From: Agarivorans sp050870875
Lineage (GTDB): Bacteria; Pseudomonadota; Gammaproteobacteria; Enterobacterales; Celerinatantimonadaceae
Assembly: GCF_050870875.2 (NCBI RefSeq)
Contig: NZ_CP194041.2
Coordinates: 1,550,001 to 1,614,000, forward strand
Direction of reading: 5' to 3'
Length of the DNA stretch: 64,000 nucleotides
The notes under the pieces: model-generated
The model's database searches: none
What the model was told of the DNA's origin: nothing
What the model saw: the letters and a program-made list of their open reading frames with translations, nothing else
Position numbers and translations under genes: made by a program
Shown here: piece by piece, positions 25,404 to 34,143 of the stretch
How positions within the stretch are numbered: position 1 is the stretch's first letter
Layout: every line of letters starts with the position of its first letter

Positions 25404-27587
25404 CTACCAATTGATTATGCTCTTATCAGTGGATGAATTCACTTTTACTAAGCCCTTGCTTATTGCCTGTTTTACATCTTGTCTTATATCACTACAGAAA
25501 AATGCAGCATGTGAACCTTTCATTGCTGTTAACTCTACCCAGTGGTTCTGTTGCGTGTGAGCCGATAGTTGTTGAGCTCCCTCTAAAGCGAGCCATAAAA
25601 CTTCGGTCATTCCGCTATCGTCAATTGCATCTTCGGCTTTAGTTAAAAATGGGGCAATACAAGTGCCAATCGAAATTATCAACTTAAGCTTTTGCTTTAT
25701 AGCATATCTTTCTGCTTCATCAACCACCATTCTGCAAATTTGTTCAGCGGATAGTTGCTTCAAAGAGAGGCAAATGAGTAGCTGATGATCGTTGATATGT
25801 CCTAACTGATAATCTTTATCAAACTGAGTTATCAGCGCTTCAATCACATTTTTGTTGAATTTCCTACGAAGTTTAAACCCTAAGCTGTGTTGGCCAACGG
25901 TGCTGAGATGCTCAATAGATATCAGCAACAGAACTTGCGGTGATTGCGTTGATGAGAGATGTTGCTTGCGTAAATATTGTAAGGGGCTATCGCTGTTGGC
26001 TAGTTGTTGCCAACCTGTAATGGGATGCTGGTTCAGCTGTTGGTTTAGATGCCTCACTAAGGCTTTTCTTGATAACAGTTTCTGCCTAGTGATTAAGAAT
26101 AAAAATAATATCATCACTGCAAAAACGCAGACTAAGACTAAGACCAGTTGCTGAAAGCTACTTTGTTGCTGTATTAAGGCTTTTTCTTTGGTCAGATCGG
26201 ATAACTGTTGGGCTTGTTCAATATACTGATAGTGTTGCTTAAATTGTTCACGTTTTAGCTCGTTACTTATCTGTTGATATTGTTGGTTTAAGCTGTGGTA
26301 AATTTTAAATTCTTCTAAGGCGAGGGCGTAATTACCATTTTGCTCGTAGGCTTCGGTGAGTAACTTGTATACTTTGCTATGGCTATTCGATAAGCCAATG
26401 GTGTTGGCTAAAGCTTCGGCTTTTTCTAGTTGTAAAATAGCTAAGCCACTCTCATGGTTGTTGATATGTAATTCGCCTAACAGTAGTAAGCTATGTAACA
26501 ATTTACTGGGTTGATTTAATCGAGTAAATAATTGTCTAGCGATTTGTAGATGAACTAAAGCTGGCGTGTAGTCTGTGAATTCCATATAGGTGCTGCCTAG
26601 GCGCAGTTCAATGTCGGCCAATAGCGGTAAGTTATGATTGGCCTTTGCTATTTCTTTTGCATTTAGATAGTGCACCAGAGCTGCGTCATTGTCCTTGGCG
26701 AGCTTGGTCATATCCGCTAGTTTAGTTATTTCTTCAGCCTGTAGATCGAGATTATTGAGACTTGCGGCATCATCGATGGCATCCTGTTGAAACTGCTGAG
26801 CGATAACCAGCTCACCTTGCTCCAAATAGACCTGTGCCATATTGGCTTTGAGTTTGCTGTTGAGTAGCAAGGCTTCATTATTGTGGATGTCTTGATCATC
26901 TAACTCCGCCTCTGTTAGGTGATTGAGCGCTAATTCAGGCTGTTTATTTAACAAATAATAATCTGCCAGTAAGGCTTCAGACCACGCCCTGAGTATCGGT
27001 GATTTACTGGTATAAGCCTCTTCCTTCGCTTTTAATAGATGGTTTTTGGCTTCGTTATTTTTACCTTGGTTTTGGTAGTAAAGCGCTTGCACTTTTTGTA
27101 GTTGAAAGCGCATGTTAGATAAGGGGAAGATCTTTAGTTTTTCGATACCAGCTTGTGCTAAAGCGATATAATCTTGTGCCTGTATTGCCCATTTGGGGTC
27201 ACTACTCATGGCGAGTGCTGCAATAATATAGGCTTGAGTTAAATGGGTTGGCTGTTGTTTTGCTAAGCGAATGGCGTGATGAATATAGACCTGAGCTTGT
27301 TGTGGATTATTGGTGCGGTAGGCACATAAAGCGGCAATTTGATAGCGGAGTATGTCGATTGTACCTGTTGTTACCGTTTGCTCAGTGGTCGTCTCCTGTT
27401 GGTTCAGTGTTTTCGCTAAATGTTCTAGGCAATTCCTAGGGTTGGCTATCAGCTGTTGGCGTAACGGTTCTAATGTTTTAGGAACATTGATAAAGCCATT
27501 TTCATAGGCCCAGCTATTGGTAGAAAACGGCCCGCAGAGTAATACAAGGGCAAACCATAAATACGATTTTAGCGAGAAATTGGGCAT
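25404..27587 (-). CDS. Membrane TPR protein with degenerate GGDEF domain
   Basis: A 727-residue protein. A signal peptide (residues 1-27, ending NSWAY) leads into a periplasmic array of TPR-like helices (about 50-450), then one transmembrane helix (about 479-500) and a cytosolic C-terminal domain of about 200 residues. This last domain has the fold pattern of GGDEF proteins (VLLLISIEHL, then LKLIISIGTCIAPF), but NDHQL near 599-603 stands where GGDEF is expected, so it should not cyclise GTP. It may signal by protein contact. It starts 4 bp after queF and precedes the active cyclase gene by 113 bp; the pair could work together, which is inference. Confidence 0.8.
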   Translation of the reverse strand: MPNFSLKSYLWFALVLLCGPFSTNSWAYENGFINVPKTLEPLRQQLIANPRNCLEHLAKTLNQQETTTEQTVTTGTIDILRYQIAALCAYRTNNPQQAQVYIHHAIRLAKQQPTHLTQAYIIAALAMSSDPKWAIQAQDYIALAQAGIEKLKIFPLSNMRFQLQKVQALYYQNQGKNNEAKNHLLKAKEEAYTSKSPILRAWSEALLADYYLLNKQPELALNHLTEAELDDQDIHNNEALLLNSKLKANMAQVYLEQGELVIAQQFQQDAIDDAASLNNLDLQAEEITKLADMTKLAKDNDAALVHYLNAKEIAKANHNLPLLADIELRLGSTYMEFTDYTPALVHLQIARQLFTRLNQPSKLLHSLLLLGELHINNHESGLAILQLEKAEALANTIGLSNSHSKVYKLLTEAYEQNGNYALALEEFKIYHSLNQQYQQISNELKREQFKQHYQYIEQAQQLSDLTKEKALIQQQSSFQQLVLVLVCVFAVMILFLFLITRQKLLSRKALVRHLNQQLNQHPITGWQQLANSDSPLQYLRKQHLSSTQSPQVLLLISIEHLSTVGQHSLGFKLRRKFNKNVIEALITQFDKDYQLGHINDHQLLICLSLKQLSAEQICRMVVDEAERYAIKQKLKLIISIGTCIAPFLTKAEDAIDDSGMTEVLWLALEGAQQLSAHTQQNHWVELTAMKGSHAAFFCSDIRQDVKQAISKGLVKVNSSTDKSIINW

Positions 27588-27591
27588 TATA

Positions 27592-28458
27592 TTACTGGCG
27601 AATTAAGCGCCAATTTCCTAGTTTTGTGCTTGCTAGGGGATCATCGCTGCGCATTGGATTAATATCTAAGCCGCCACGCCGCGTATATCTGGCATAGACT
27701 GTGAGCGTCTTGGGCTGGCAATAATGTTTTAGGTCGGTGAAAATTCTTTCAACACATTGCTCATGAAATTCATTATGTTGGCGGAATGAGACTAGATATT
27801 TTAATAAGGCTTGCTGATTGATTTTAGGCCCTTGGTAATCGATATATAAACTTGCCCAATCTGGTTGATTGGTTACCAAACAGTTAGACTTGAGCAAGTG
27901 GCTGTTAAGTGATTCATGTACGATAAGATTAGGATCTGCGGCACCTTCAAGTAAAGAAGGATCGAGTTGATAACTTAAAATTTTAATATCATCTTGCTGG
28001 TCGATATTTAGACCCGGTATCGGGCGAGTGTCGAAGGTGCTATCAATGTTGCTCAGTATTACTTCTACTTCACCTTCGGCGCATTGCGCTAGATCGCGTC
28101 TTAGTACTTTTTCAACGGCAGAAAAGTTGGCAAAGTGGCTCTGGTTAAAGCTATTGAGATATAACTTGAATGATTTTGATTCGATCAAACATCGAGAGCT
28201 AGCCATTATTTTCACTTCAGCGACGGCTACGGTTGGAAGTCCATTCTCATTTAGCCACGAGAGTTCGTAGAGGTTCCATAAGTCATATCCCGAAAAGGGC
28301 AGTGTTTGCGCTTCTACAATATTTAATTGTTGACGATTTAATTGGCGTGGTACGCCTTGTAACAGTTGCGGTGAATAATGACTAATGTAGTCGGTCGGTT
28401 TACCGAGACTTAATCGCTTTTTTAGCTGTTCAGTGGTGTTTACAGGCTGTTTTGTCAT
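27592..28458 (-). CDS. queF: NADPH-dependent 7-cyano-7-deazaguanine reductase QueF
   Basis: Reduces preQ0 to preQ1 in queuosine synthesis. The 288-residue length is the two-domain (long) form. The catalytic cysteine is Cys193 in LLKSNCLVTNQPDW. The NADPH-binding ESKSFKLYLNSFNQ motif is at 94-107, and HNEFHEQCVERIF and YARYTRRGGLDINP are conserved near the C-terminus. It is divergent from syd with 60 bp between, and close to ppnN/xni, as in enterics. Confidence 0.97.
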   Translation of the reverse strand: MTKQPVNTTEQLKKRLSLGKPTDYISHYSPQLLQGVPRQLNRQQLNIVEAQTLPFSGYDLWNLYELSWLNENGLPTVAVAEVKIMASSRCLIESKSFKLYLNSFNQSHFANFSAVEKVLRRDLAQCAEGEVEVILSNIDSTFDTRPIPGLNIDQQDDIKILSYQLDPSLLEGAADPNLIVHESLNSHLLKSNCLVTNQPDWASLYIDYQGPKINQQALLKYLVSFRQHNEFHEQCVERIFTDLKHYCQPKTLTVYARYTRRGGLDINPMRSDDPLASTKLGNWRLIRQ

Positions 28459-28518
28459 GGTTTTATTCGATCGAATTGGTTAGGCTTAGTTTATCTTAAA
28501 TCGAAACGAAACACATCA

Positions 28519-29061
28519 ATGAGCAGTACGATATCCTCACCACTGGCCTCTATTTATGCGAAGTTTGAACAGCAATGGCAAAATTCGAGCTACCCTAAAC
28601 TCGATTATGATGAACAATGGCTTTCACCATGTATTCTAAGCTCTCCTCAACAACAGCAAGTCGATTGGCGCCCGGTTGTTCGGAAAATAGCTGCAGATTT
28701 TAGTGGTATCGAAACGGCTTTAGAATTGACACTACATCCAAGTATTAAATCTTTTTATGGCGATTATTATGCCTCAAGTCTGGTAGTTAATTTTCAAAAT
28801 AATCGCATTGAATTAGTTCAACCGTGGAATGAGCAAGATTTCGAGCTATTGTTGGAAAATATGATAGGTCATTTACTCATGCAGCGTCGTTTAAAGCAGC
28901 CTCCAACGGTATTTATTGCGACAACTGATGACGAAATGCAAATCGTGAGTATTGATAATAATAGCGGTGAAGTGTTACTTGAGCAGTTAGGTAAGGGGGT
29001 TGAGCGCGTGCTGGCGAGCACGCTTGATGAGTTTTTAGAGCAATTGAGCTTAGCGGACTAA
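28519..29061 (+). CDS. syd: SecY-interacting protein Syd
   Basis: Peripheral cytosolic protein that, in the studied enteric case, binds SecY and affects stability of mismatched translocons. The 180-residue chain aligns along its length with the Syd family: LDYDEQWLSPC, GIETALELTLHPSIKSFYGDYYASSL and a central Asp/Glu-rich face. It is divergent from queF and meets the following DUF2310 gene tail to tail with a 4-bp overlap of stop codons. Confidence 0.93.
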   Translation: MSSTISSPLASIYAKFEQQWQNSSYPKLDYDEQWLSPCILSSPQQQQVDWRPVVRKIAADFSGIETALELTLHPSIKSFYGDYYASSLVVNFQNNRIELVQPWNEQDFELLLENMIGHLLMQRRLKQPPTVFIATTDDEMQIVSIDNNSGEVLLEQLGKGVERVLASTLDEFLEQLSLAD

Positions 29062-29831
29062 GATTTAAAATCCCAAGAGATATTCGATACCAAGCGGCAG
29101 CGTTCGCATTTAAAGTCTAAAATATCGTGTAGGTTTTCTGTTAATCGCCATGGCTGGTTGCAGCTGGGACAGTGACGTTGGCTTTCGGCTAATAAGCTGT
29201 CGCCGCCGACGCGATATAAATATAAGTAGGTCGGGGTCTTCGTTAAGTATTCTAGGCGCTTGCATAAATCTGAGCCGCGTTGAAATAAGCGGCTATGGGT
29301 ACTACTTATTTCTTGTATAGCACTGAACTCCAATATACTGCCATTCATTTGCAATTGGTCGCAAGCAGACCAGTCTTCTTGCCATTTTATCAACTGTCGA
29401 TGGTCACCATTTGCAACGGCAGGAAAGTGATAAAGGGGCATCGGTGTAAAGTGTTCTCCACAACGCAGCGGAGAACAGGTTTGTAAATAATTGGTATAGA
29501 GAATTTTCCACGAGGGGCTAAGGCAATTGTCGCTGTCATCGGCATTAATGTCGCGGCCTAATATTTTTACTTTGGGGCTGAGTAAACTTGCTTCGCTTAG
29601 GGCCTGTTTGGCGTGTTTGACCTGCTGACTCTGATAGTTTTCTTGTAGACTATCGACTTCTGGACAAAGCACTCGGACACTAAATACGGCATCTTTTAAG
29701 ACTATTGGAAATTCTCGACCAATGATCTGACCGTTATAGCGCCAGCAATCAAGTAGTTGGTTAATTGCTTTTTCTGCTTGGCTAATGGTGGTATCAGCAA
29801 AGCATTCTAGCTCTATGATTGCGAGATACAT
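29058..29831 (-). CDS. DUF2310 zinc-ribbon-containing protein
   Basis: A 257-residue protein of the DUF2310 family, noted in databases as possibly nucleic-acid binding. The N-terminal MYLAIIELECFADTT is typical and the C-terminus has a CPSC...CERC zinc ribbon (about residues 225-250). I use the ATG at 29831, just after the stop of the upstream small gene (29833); the in-frame TTG at 29849 is a weaker choice. No catalytic motif is visible. Its function is unknown. Confidence 0.82.
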   Translation of the reverse strand: MYLAIIELECFADTTISQAEKAINQLLDCWRYNGQIIGREFPIVLKDAVFSVRVLCPEVDSLQENYQSQQVKHAKQALSEASLLSPKVKILGRDINADDSDNCLSPSWKILYTNYLQTCSPLRCGEHFTPMPLYHFPAVANGDHRQLIKWQEDWSACDQLQMNGSILEFSAIQEISSTHSRLFQRGSDLCKRLEYLTKTPTYLYLYRVGGDSLLAESQRHCPSCNQPWRLTENLHDILDFKCERCRLVSNISWDFKS

Positions 29832-29832
29832 C

Positions 29833-30123
29833 TTAGGATTTTGACTCAAGTTGATTAATACGAGTGACTAACAGCGCAAGCTGCGATTCTAAATGCGTGA
29901 TACGCTGCTCCAATGATTGTCGCTCGCTTTTGTTAGTCGTTACGGGCTGCTCTATGGTGAGTTGCTTGATGATAGTCGGATCTCGTTTATAGGCATTCAA
30001 TGCGGCGATAACGACTGGCATGGGTTGGCGAACACTGAGCCGAGCTTTAATCAGCGCTAAGCTGGGTTGCTTATTCTCGTCAATCAGGGATTTGATAGCT
30101 AATAGAACGATATTTTGTGACAT
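29833..30123 (-). CDS. Small conserved-looking protein with coiled-coil C-terminus
   Basis: A 96-residue protein I do not recognise. The N-terminal half (SLIDENKQPSLALIKARLSV) looks like the recognition-helix region of small winged-helix proteins such as KfrA-type N-termini. The C-terminal half (about 65-95, LEQRITHLESQLALLVTRI) is a clear heptad coiled coil. It lies 11 bp after the DUF3549 gene and one base before the DUF2310 start, so it is probably co-translated with both. DNA binding is only a suggestion. Confidence 0.72.
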   Translation of the reverse strand: MSQNIVLLAIKSLIDENKQPSLALIKARLSVRQPMPVVIAALNAYKRDPTIIKQLTIEQPVTTNKSERQSLEQRITHLESQLALLVTRINQLESKS

Positions 30124-30134
30124 CTTGATGGACC

Positions 30135-31178
30135 TTAGTGGCTGGTAGCAGGTTGGTAACTTCGCACTAACTGTTGAATCGCTGCTTGTAAATTGGTGCT
30201 GTTGTTGGGATCCCTCAATTGGGCGAGAACGAAGCTGCGTAACGAAGGAATAAACACCAGATCAGCAAAGATTTGCTGAAATAATTGGTCATCTTGTTGT
30301 GTTGCGAGAGCCTCAAGAAATATTCTGAGCTGGTGTGGTTGTTCTAAAACACGCCATAAGCGACCAGCAATGGCAATAAAGCTATGGATTGACTGGGCAG
30401 CTCCGAGCTGAGCGTTGAGGGCTTTGTTCACTATGCTGGGAACGGTACAACCCGCTAAGGCTCGAAGGTAAAGGCTCGCTAAATTCTCATCTCTTGTCAA
30501 AGTTAGAGTGTGCTGTTGTGCAATCACGTGACTGAGTTGTTGATCGATACTGGCGTGTTCCAGTAACTCTAGAGTTTTGTTTGCGACTTCCATTGGTAAG
30601 TGAGGGAAAGCCTTTGCCAGTAGTTTACTATTATCATCTCTATCGAGCCGAGCAACAATATCGGCGAGCCCCTGTAGAGCTAGCTGCGGCCATTTATCCC
30701 AAGCGGAGCCTTGTAAGTAGCCCCGTACTGACGGGTAATGTTTGGAAGGTGGCAGTGCGCAATGCTTTTTATAGAGCGCATTAAAATAAGCCAATTTTTC
30801 TTCAATCGGCTTAAAAATGTACTGGTTATTTGCTAAAGCTTGTTGTTGCTGTTGATTGGGTTGTTGGTCAAGCTGTTGCCCCAAGGCTTCAATCACCAAT
30901 TGAATAAACTGGTCACGTGCCCCGAGTTGTATGAAACCTTGTTCATCAACCGGGAATTGTAAAAACCAGATATAGGGGGTATTGGCTTGCTGCTTTTGCC
31001 AAAAACATAAAGCAAATCGAGCTTGCTGTTGAATTGGCGCGGGGTAGGGTAAGTCATTAGTTTCAACTTTTTGGAAATCTTGATTATCAATCTGCTGAAT
31101 TTGTCTGCCCATTTCATAGACGCGTAGTTCACTGCCGGAAAGCAACAGGATGTCACTTAGTGTGTTTGTATTATTCAT
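30135..31178 (-). CDS. DUF3549 family protein
   Basis: A 347-residue soluble protein of the DUF3549 family found in Vibrio, Shewanella and relatives next to yqcC/truC. It shows FALCFWQKQQANTPYIWFLQFPVDEQG and GSAWDKWPQLALQGLADIV segments, with a mainly helical, HEAT-like C-terminal half and poly-Gln stretches near residues 103-118. No enzymatic motif is evident. It heads a three-gene minus-strand group with the small coiled-coil gene and the DUF2310 gene, divergent from yqcC. Confidence 0.82.
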   Translation of the reverse strand: MNNTNTLSDILLLSGSELRVYEMGRQIQQIDNQDFQKVETNDLPYPAPIQQQARFALCFWQKQQANTPYIWFLQFPVDEQGFIQLGARDQFIQLVIEALGQQLDQQPNQQQQQALANNQYIFKPIEEKLAYFNALYKKHCALPPSKHYPSVRGYLQGSAWDKWPQLALQGLADIVARLDRDDNSKLLAKAFPHLPMEVANKTLELLEHASIDQQLSHVIAQQHTLTLTRDENLASLYLRALAGCTVPSIVNKALNAQLGAAQSIHSFIAIAGRLWRVLEQPHQLRIFLEALATQQDDQLFQQIFADLVFIPSLRSFVLAQLRDPNNSTNLQAAIQQLVRSYQPATSH

Positions 31179-31305
31179 AACTTAAGATTAGTTTTTGTTT
31201 TGAGTTGACGCAGTTGGCCTCAGTATCCACATTTATCTTCTTGAGAGCAATTATTGGGGAAGCTTTAGCTTATGCAGCGTTAAGCTGCCGTTCACCAGTA
31301 AGCAA

Positions 31306-31314
31306 TGTTATAAT
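31306..31314 (+). promoter_or_regulatory. Extended -10 promoter of yqcC-truC
   Basis: TGT-TATAAT, an extended -10 element, followed by a CGCGG discriminator; initiation near 31321, 18 bp before yqcC. No good -35 is seen, as is usual for extended -10 promoters. Confidence 0.55.
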
Positions 31315-31338
31315 CGCGGCTTTTAAGATTAACATTGT

Positions 31339-31656
31339 ATGCGTTTTAAGATCAGAGAGCAGTTATTCGCCATTGAGCGCTGCTTAAAGAAAAATCAATG
31401 TTGGCAAGATTTACCGCCTCATCCCGATTTATTACAAAGCACTCAACCATTTTGTGTAGATACACTCAACTTAGAGCAGTGGCTACAGTTTATTTTGCTG
31501 CCTCGGCTGCATACTTTATTGGATGAAGGTCGCCCGCTGCCTCGCCGCATTGCTATCACGCCCTATGCCGAAGAGGCATTGAAACACTCTCCAAAGGACA
31601 ATCGTGATTTGTTGTTGCTTTTGAGCCTATTTGATCAGAGTTTTAACGATGACTGA
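31339..31656 (+). CDS. yqcC: YqcC family protein (DUF446)
   Basis: A 105-residue helical protein; family function is unknown. Hallmarks: REQLFAIERCLKKNQCW near the N-terminus, PFCVDTLNLEQWLQFILLPRL and LPRRIAITPYAEEAL. It overlaps truC by 8 bp, matching the enteric yqcC-truC pair. Confidence 0.92.
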   Translation: MRFKIREQLFAIERCLKKNQCWQDLPPHPDLLQSTQPFCVDTLNLEQWLQFILLPRLHTLLDEGRPLPRRIAITPYAEEALKHSPKDNRDLLLLLSLFDQSFNDD

Positions 31657-32410
31657 AAACCTAGATTTAAACACAGAGCTGGTTGAAGCGATCCCTTGTG
31701 AATTGACCGTGTTATATCAAGATGAGCACTATGTTGCGATATATAAACCAGCAGGCTTATTGGTTCATCGTAGTTGGATAGCTAAAGAAGCCACTCAATT
31801 TGCGCTGCAAATTTTACGCGATCAATTGGGTCATTATGTTTACCCGGTACACCGACTCGACCGTCCTACCTGTGGAGTTTTGGTGATGGCAACCTCTTCG
31901 GAGGCAGCAAAAAAATTGGCAGAGCAGTTCGCCAGTCACCGAGTATATAAAGAGTACTTAGCGGTGGTTAGAGGTTATGTGGAAGGCGAGCATCAGTTGG
32001 ATTACCCATTAAAAGAAAAGCACGACAAGATGGTCGATGGAAGGGCCCAACAGGATAAACCAGCTCAGTCGGCCTTTACCTGTTATCGTGGTTTAGCTCA
32101 GGTCGAGTTACCTTACCCGAGTGGAAAATTTGCAACATCACGATATAGTTTGTTGAGTTTGAAACCTAGAACAGGAAGAAAGCACCAACTGCGTCGGCAT
32201 ATGCATCACCTGAGTCACCATATTATTGGTGACACCACCTATGGTGATGGGCGACATAATCGACTGTTTAAAAGCTTAGGGCACCCAGGGCTTTGGTTGA
32301 TTTCTAAGCAAATTGGTTTTGTGCATCCTTATTCTGCTAAAGATATTCTGATAGAGAGTCCCCTTCCTGAGCGCTGGATTAAGCTATTTAAGCTGATGTC
32401 TTGGAATTAG
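31649..32410 (+). CDS. truC: tRNA pseudouridine(65) synthase TruC
   Basis: Isomerises U65 in the T arm of certain tRNAs. RluA-type pseudouridine synthase of 253 residues with catalytic aspartate in HRLDRPTCGV, KPAGLLVHRSW near the N-terminus and PRTGRKHQLRRH further on. The start is the ATG at 31649, inside the last codons of yqcC. An in-frame TTG at 31631 has no support from homologues. It is the last gene of its operon; no clear terminator follows. Confidence 0.96.
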   Translation: MTENLDLNTELVEAIPCELTVLYQDEHYVAIYKPAGLLVHRSWIAKEATQFALQILRDQLGHYVYPVHRLDRPTCGVLVMATSSEAAKKLAEQFASHRVYKEYLAVVRGYVEGEHQLDYPLKEKHDKMVDGRAQQDKPAQSAFTCYRGLAQVELPYPSGKFATSRYSLLSLKPRTGRKHQLRRHMHHLSHHIIGDTTYGDGRHNRLFKSLGHPGLWLISKQIGFVHPYSAKDILIESPLPERWIKLFKLMSWN

Positions 32411-32423
32411 TTCCATTATTATG

Positions 32424-32439
32424 TGTGATACATATCACA
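32424..32439. promoter_or_regulatory. Perfect CRP-binding site
   Basis: TGTGATACATATCACA matches the TGTGA-N6-TCACA consensus at all ten conserved positions. It lies 378 bp upstream of lamB and just after truC. It is far from the proposed lamB start, so it may act as an upstream site with the operators between. Confidence 0.85.
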
Positions 32440-32461
32440 AAATGGAAAGCTTTTTTGAACC

Positions 32462-32477
32462 ATGAAAGGGTTTTCAT
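32462..32477. promoter_or_regulatory. LacI-type operator copy 1
   Basis: ATGAAAGGGTTTTCAT, a 16-bp palindrome with core TGAAA-N4-TTTCA. One of three copies upstream of lamB and four in the window. Confidence 0.65.
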
Positions 32478-32548
32478 TGTCGCGTAATAAAATTACCACC
32501 TTTAGGGTTTTACTTTAACTTTTAGTTATAAATTTGGTTATTTGACTA

Positions 32549-32564
32549 CTGAAAGGGTTTTCAA
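32549..32564. promoter_or_regulatory. LacI-type operator copy 2
   Basis: CTGAAAGGGTTTTCAA with the core TGAAA-N4-TTTCA. Its centre is exactly 21 bp (two helical turns) from copy 3. Confidence 0.65.
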
Positions 32565-32568
32565 TGTG

Positions 32569-32586
32569 CTTGAAAACATTTTCAAG
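32569..32586. promoter_or_regulatory. LacI-type operator copy 3
   Basis: CTTGAAAACATTTTCAAG, a perfect palindrome with 8-bp arms and the core TGAAA-N4-TTTCA. Confidence 0.68.
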
Positions 32587-32675
32587 TGTTTTGTCGCTGA
32601 CAGTCTTCAACGTGATCTAACGCAAGATTTATCGCTAAATACCTTGTTTTCAAGCCATTTTCATAAAAATTAAAC

Positions 32676-32718
32676 TGTGATCCAGTTCAAGGTTGCGAGG
32701 GATCCTGCTCCCTATAAT
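32676..32718 (+). promoter_or_regulatory. Probable class II CRP-dependent lamB promoter
   Basis: A TATAAT -10 (32713-32718) puts the start near 32725. A CRP-like site TGTGA-TCCAGT-TCAAG (32676-32691; eight of ten conserved positions) is centred 41.5 bp upstream of it, the class II position, replacing a -35 element. Transcription from here gives a leader of about 90 nt. Confidence 0.6.
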
Positions 32719-32816
32719 CCTCCTCAGTTAGCGGTTATAAGCACACTTACAAATGCGCCGTTAGCGCTTACCGTTCAAGGTAAGGGATGAGTATACAAAA
32801 GGAAAAGGATTAGATT

Positions 32817-34094
32817 ATGAAACTGAAAACACTTGCTGTAGCAGTCGCTGCCGCAACAATTTCTTCAAGCGCCTTCGCAGTTGATTTTCACGGTTATATG
32901 CGTTCAGGTATTGGCCTTGGTGCCGATGGAGGCCAAAGCTGTTCTGTTAGCAAAACTTACGTTGGTCGTTTAGGTAATGAATGTGACACCTACGCAGAAT
33001 TAATTCTAGGCCAAGAGCTATATAGTAAAGGCGGAGTTAAATTTGATTTTGGTAGCAATCTTGCTTATACATCTAACCAAAATAATGACTGGGAAGGGAC
33101 GAAGACAGGTACTGGTAATAATGAGGATGGTGATACAGATATCGCCATTCGTGAAATGAACGTTGTTGCAAAAGGCGTTCTACCTTTCGCTCCTGACGCT
33201 TCTGTCTGGGCGGGTAAACGTTTCTATAAACGTAACGATATTCATATTCTTGACTTTTATTACTGGGATGTTTCAGGTCCAGGTGCAGGGATTGAAGATA
33301 TCCCAGTGGGCCCTGGTAATCTGAGTTTTGCCTGGACTCGCAGTGATCGTCAAGAAGGCTTTGTAACTAAGGCAAGTCATGATAGCAACGGTGATTATGT
33401 AGAAGGTACAGGTTCTGCTCGTAACCAAAACTTGTTTGATGTTCGCTATACAGGCTTGTCGATCGGTGGTTCGAATACCCTTGACTTTGGTGTAACTTAC
33501 GCTTATGTCAATACGACTGAAGCGCAAGACGCAGAAAATAAGGGTGAAAAATCAGGTGTAATGTTAACCTCGCAGTTGACCACTGGTATTGCTGGCGGCT
33601 TTAACAAATTTGTGGTTCAGTATGGTACAGAAGGTTACGCACATGCCCTTCGTTACACTGGTGGTGGTAACTGGTATGGTTCTGAGAACAGTGGTCATGG
33701 TGGTAAGGCATATCGTGTAATTGATCATGGTGTGGTTACCTTTGGTAAGTCTGTAGATTTGGCTTACGCGGCTGTTTATGCTTCTTATGATCGCGATGAT
33801 TTTGCCAGCAGCCATAATTACTGGAATGCAGTTGTGCGCCCAAGTTATAAATGGAGCGATTATCACAAAACTATTCTAGAGTATGGTTACTATGATGCCG
33901 ATGATGATTCATGGGGTAAATCTAAAAACAGTAAGTTGACTTTAGCGCAAGCGATCTCCGCGGGTCCTGGTTTCTGGGCTCGTCCTGAAATCCGCTTATT
34001 TGGTTCTTATGTGAAAGACCATGAAAATGATAGCTTAGCTAAAGGTAAAAACAACGAGTTTGAATACGGTGTACAAGTGGAAGCTTGGTGGTAA
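32817..34094 (+). CDS. lamB: Maltoporin LamB (first copy)
   Basis: Outer-membrane 18-strand porin specific for maltodextrins. The signal peptide is residues 1-21 (cleavage after SSAFA). The mature part starts VDFHGYMRSGIG, keeps the extracellular-loop cysteine pair (SCSV...NECDTY), WAGKRFYKRNDIHILDFYYWDVSGPGAG and the terminal aromatic residue (EAWW) needed for BAM recognition. At 425 residues it is slightly shorter than enteric LamB. It is followed by a hairpin and malM. Upstream lie CRP sites and three palindromes, so catabolite activation and specific repression are both expected. Confidence 0.96.
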   Translation: MKLKTLAVAVAAATISSSAFAVDFHGYMRSGIGLGADGGQSCSVSKTYVGRLGNECDTYAELILGQELYSKGGVKFDFGSNLAYTSNQNNDWEGTKTGTGNNEDGDTDIAIREMNVVAKGVLPFAPDASVWAGKRFYKRNDIHILDFYYWDVSGPGAGIEDIPVGPGNLSFAWTRSDRQEGFVTKASHDSNGDYVEGTGSARNQNLFDVRYTGLSIGGSNTLDFGVTYAYVNTTEAQDAENKGEKSGVMLTSQLTTGIAGGFNKFVVQYGTEGYAHALRYTGGGNWYGSENSGHGGKAYRVIDHGVVTFGKSVDLAYAAVYASYDRDDFASSHNYWNAVVRPSYKWSDYHKTILEYGYYDADDDSWGKSKNSKLTLAQAISAGPGFWARPEIRLFGSYVKDHENDSLAKGKNNEFEYGVQVEAWW

Positions 34095-34143
34095 GGCTTA
34101 GCCGATACACTATAGTTCAAACAAACTGATATTTTATCTAGCC

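Noticed and set aside
30581..30784. Plus-strand frames antisense to the DUF3549 gene
   Set aside because: Shadow frames of a well-formed gene; no independent signals.
32695..32727. MalT-box-like GGAT sequences on the minus strand near the lamB -10
   Set aside because: Match to the GGGGA(T/G)GAGG consensus is poor and the position overlaps the -10; palindromic operators explain the region better.
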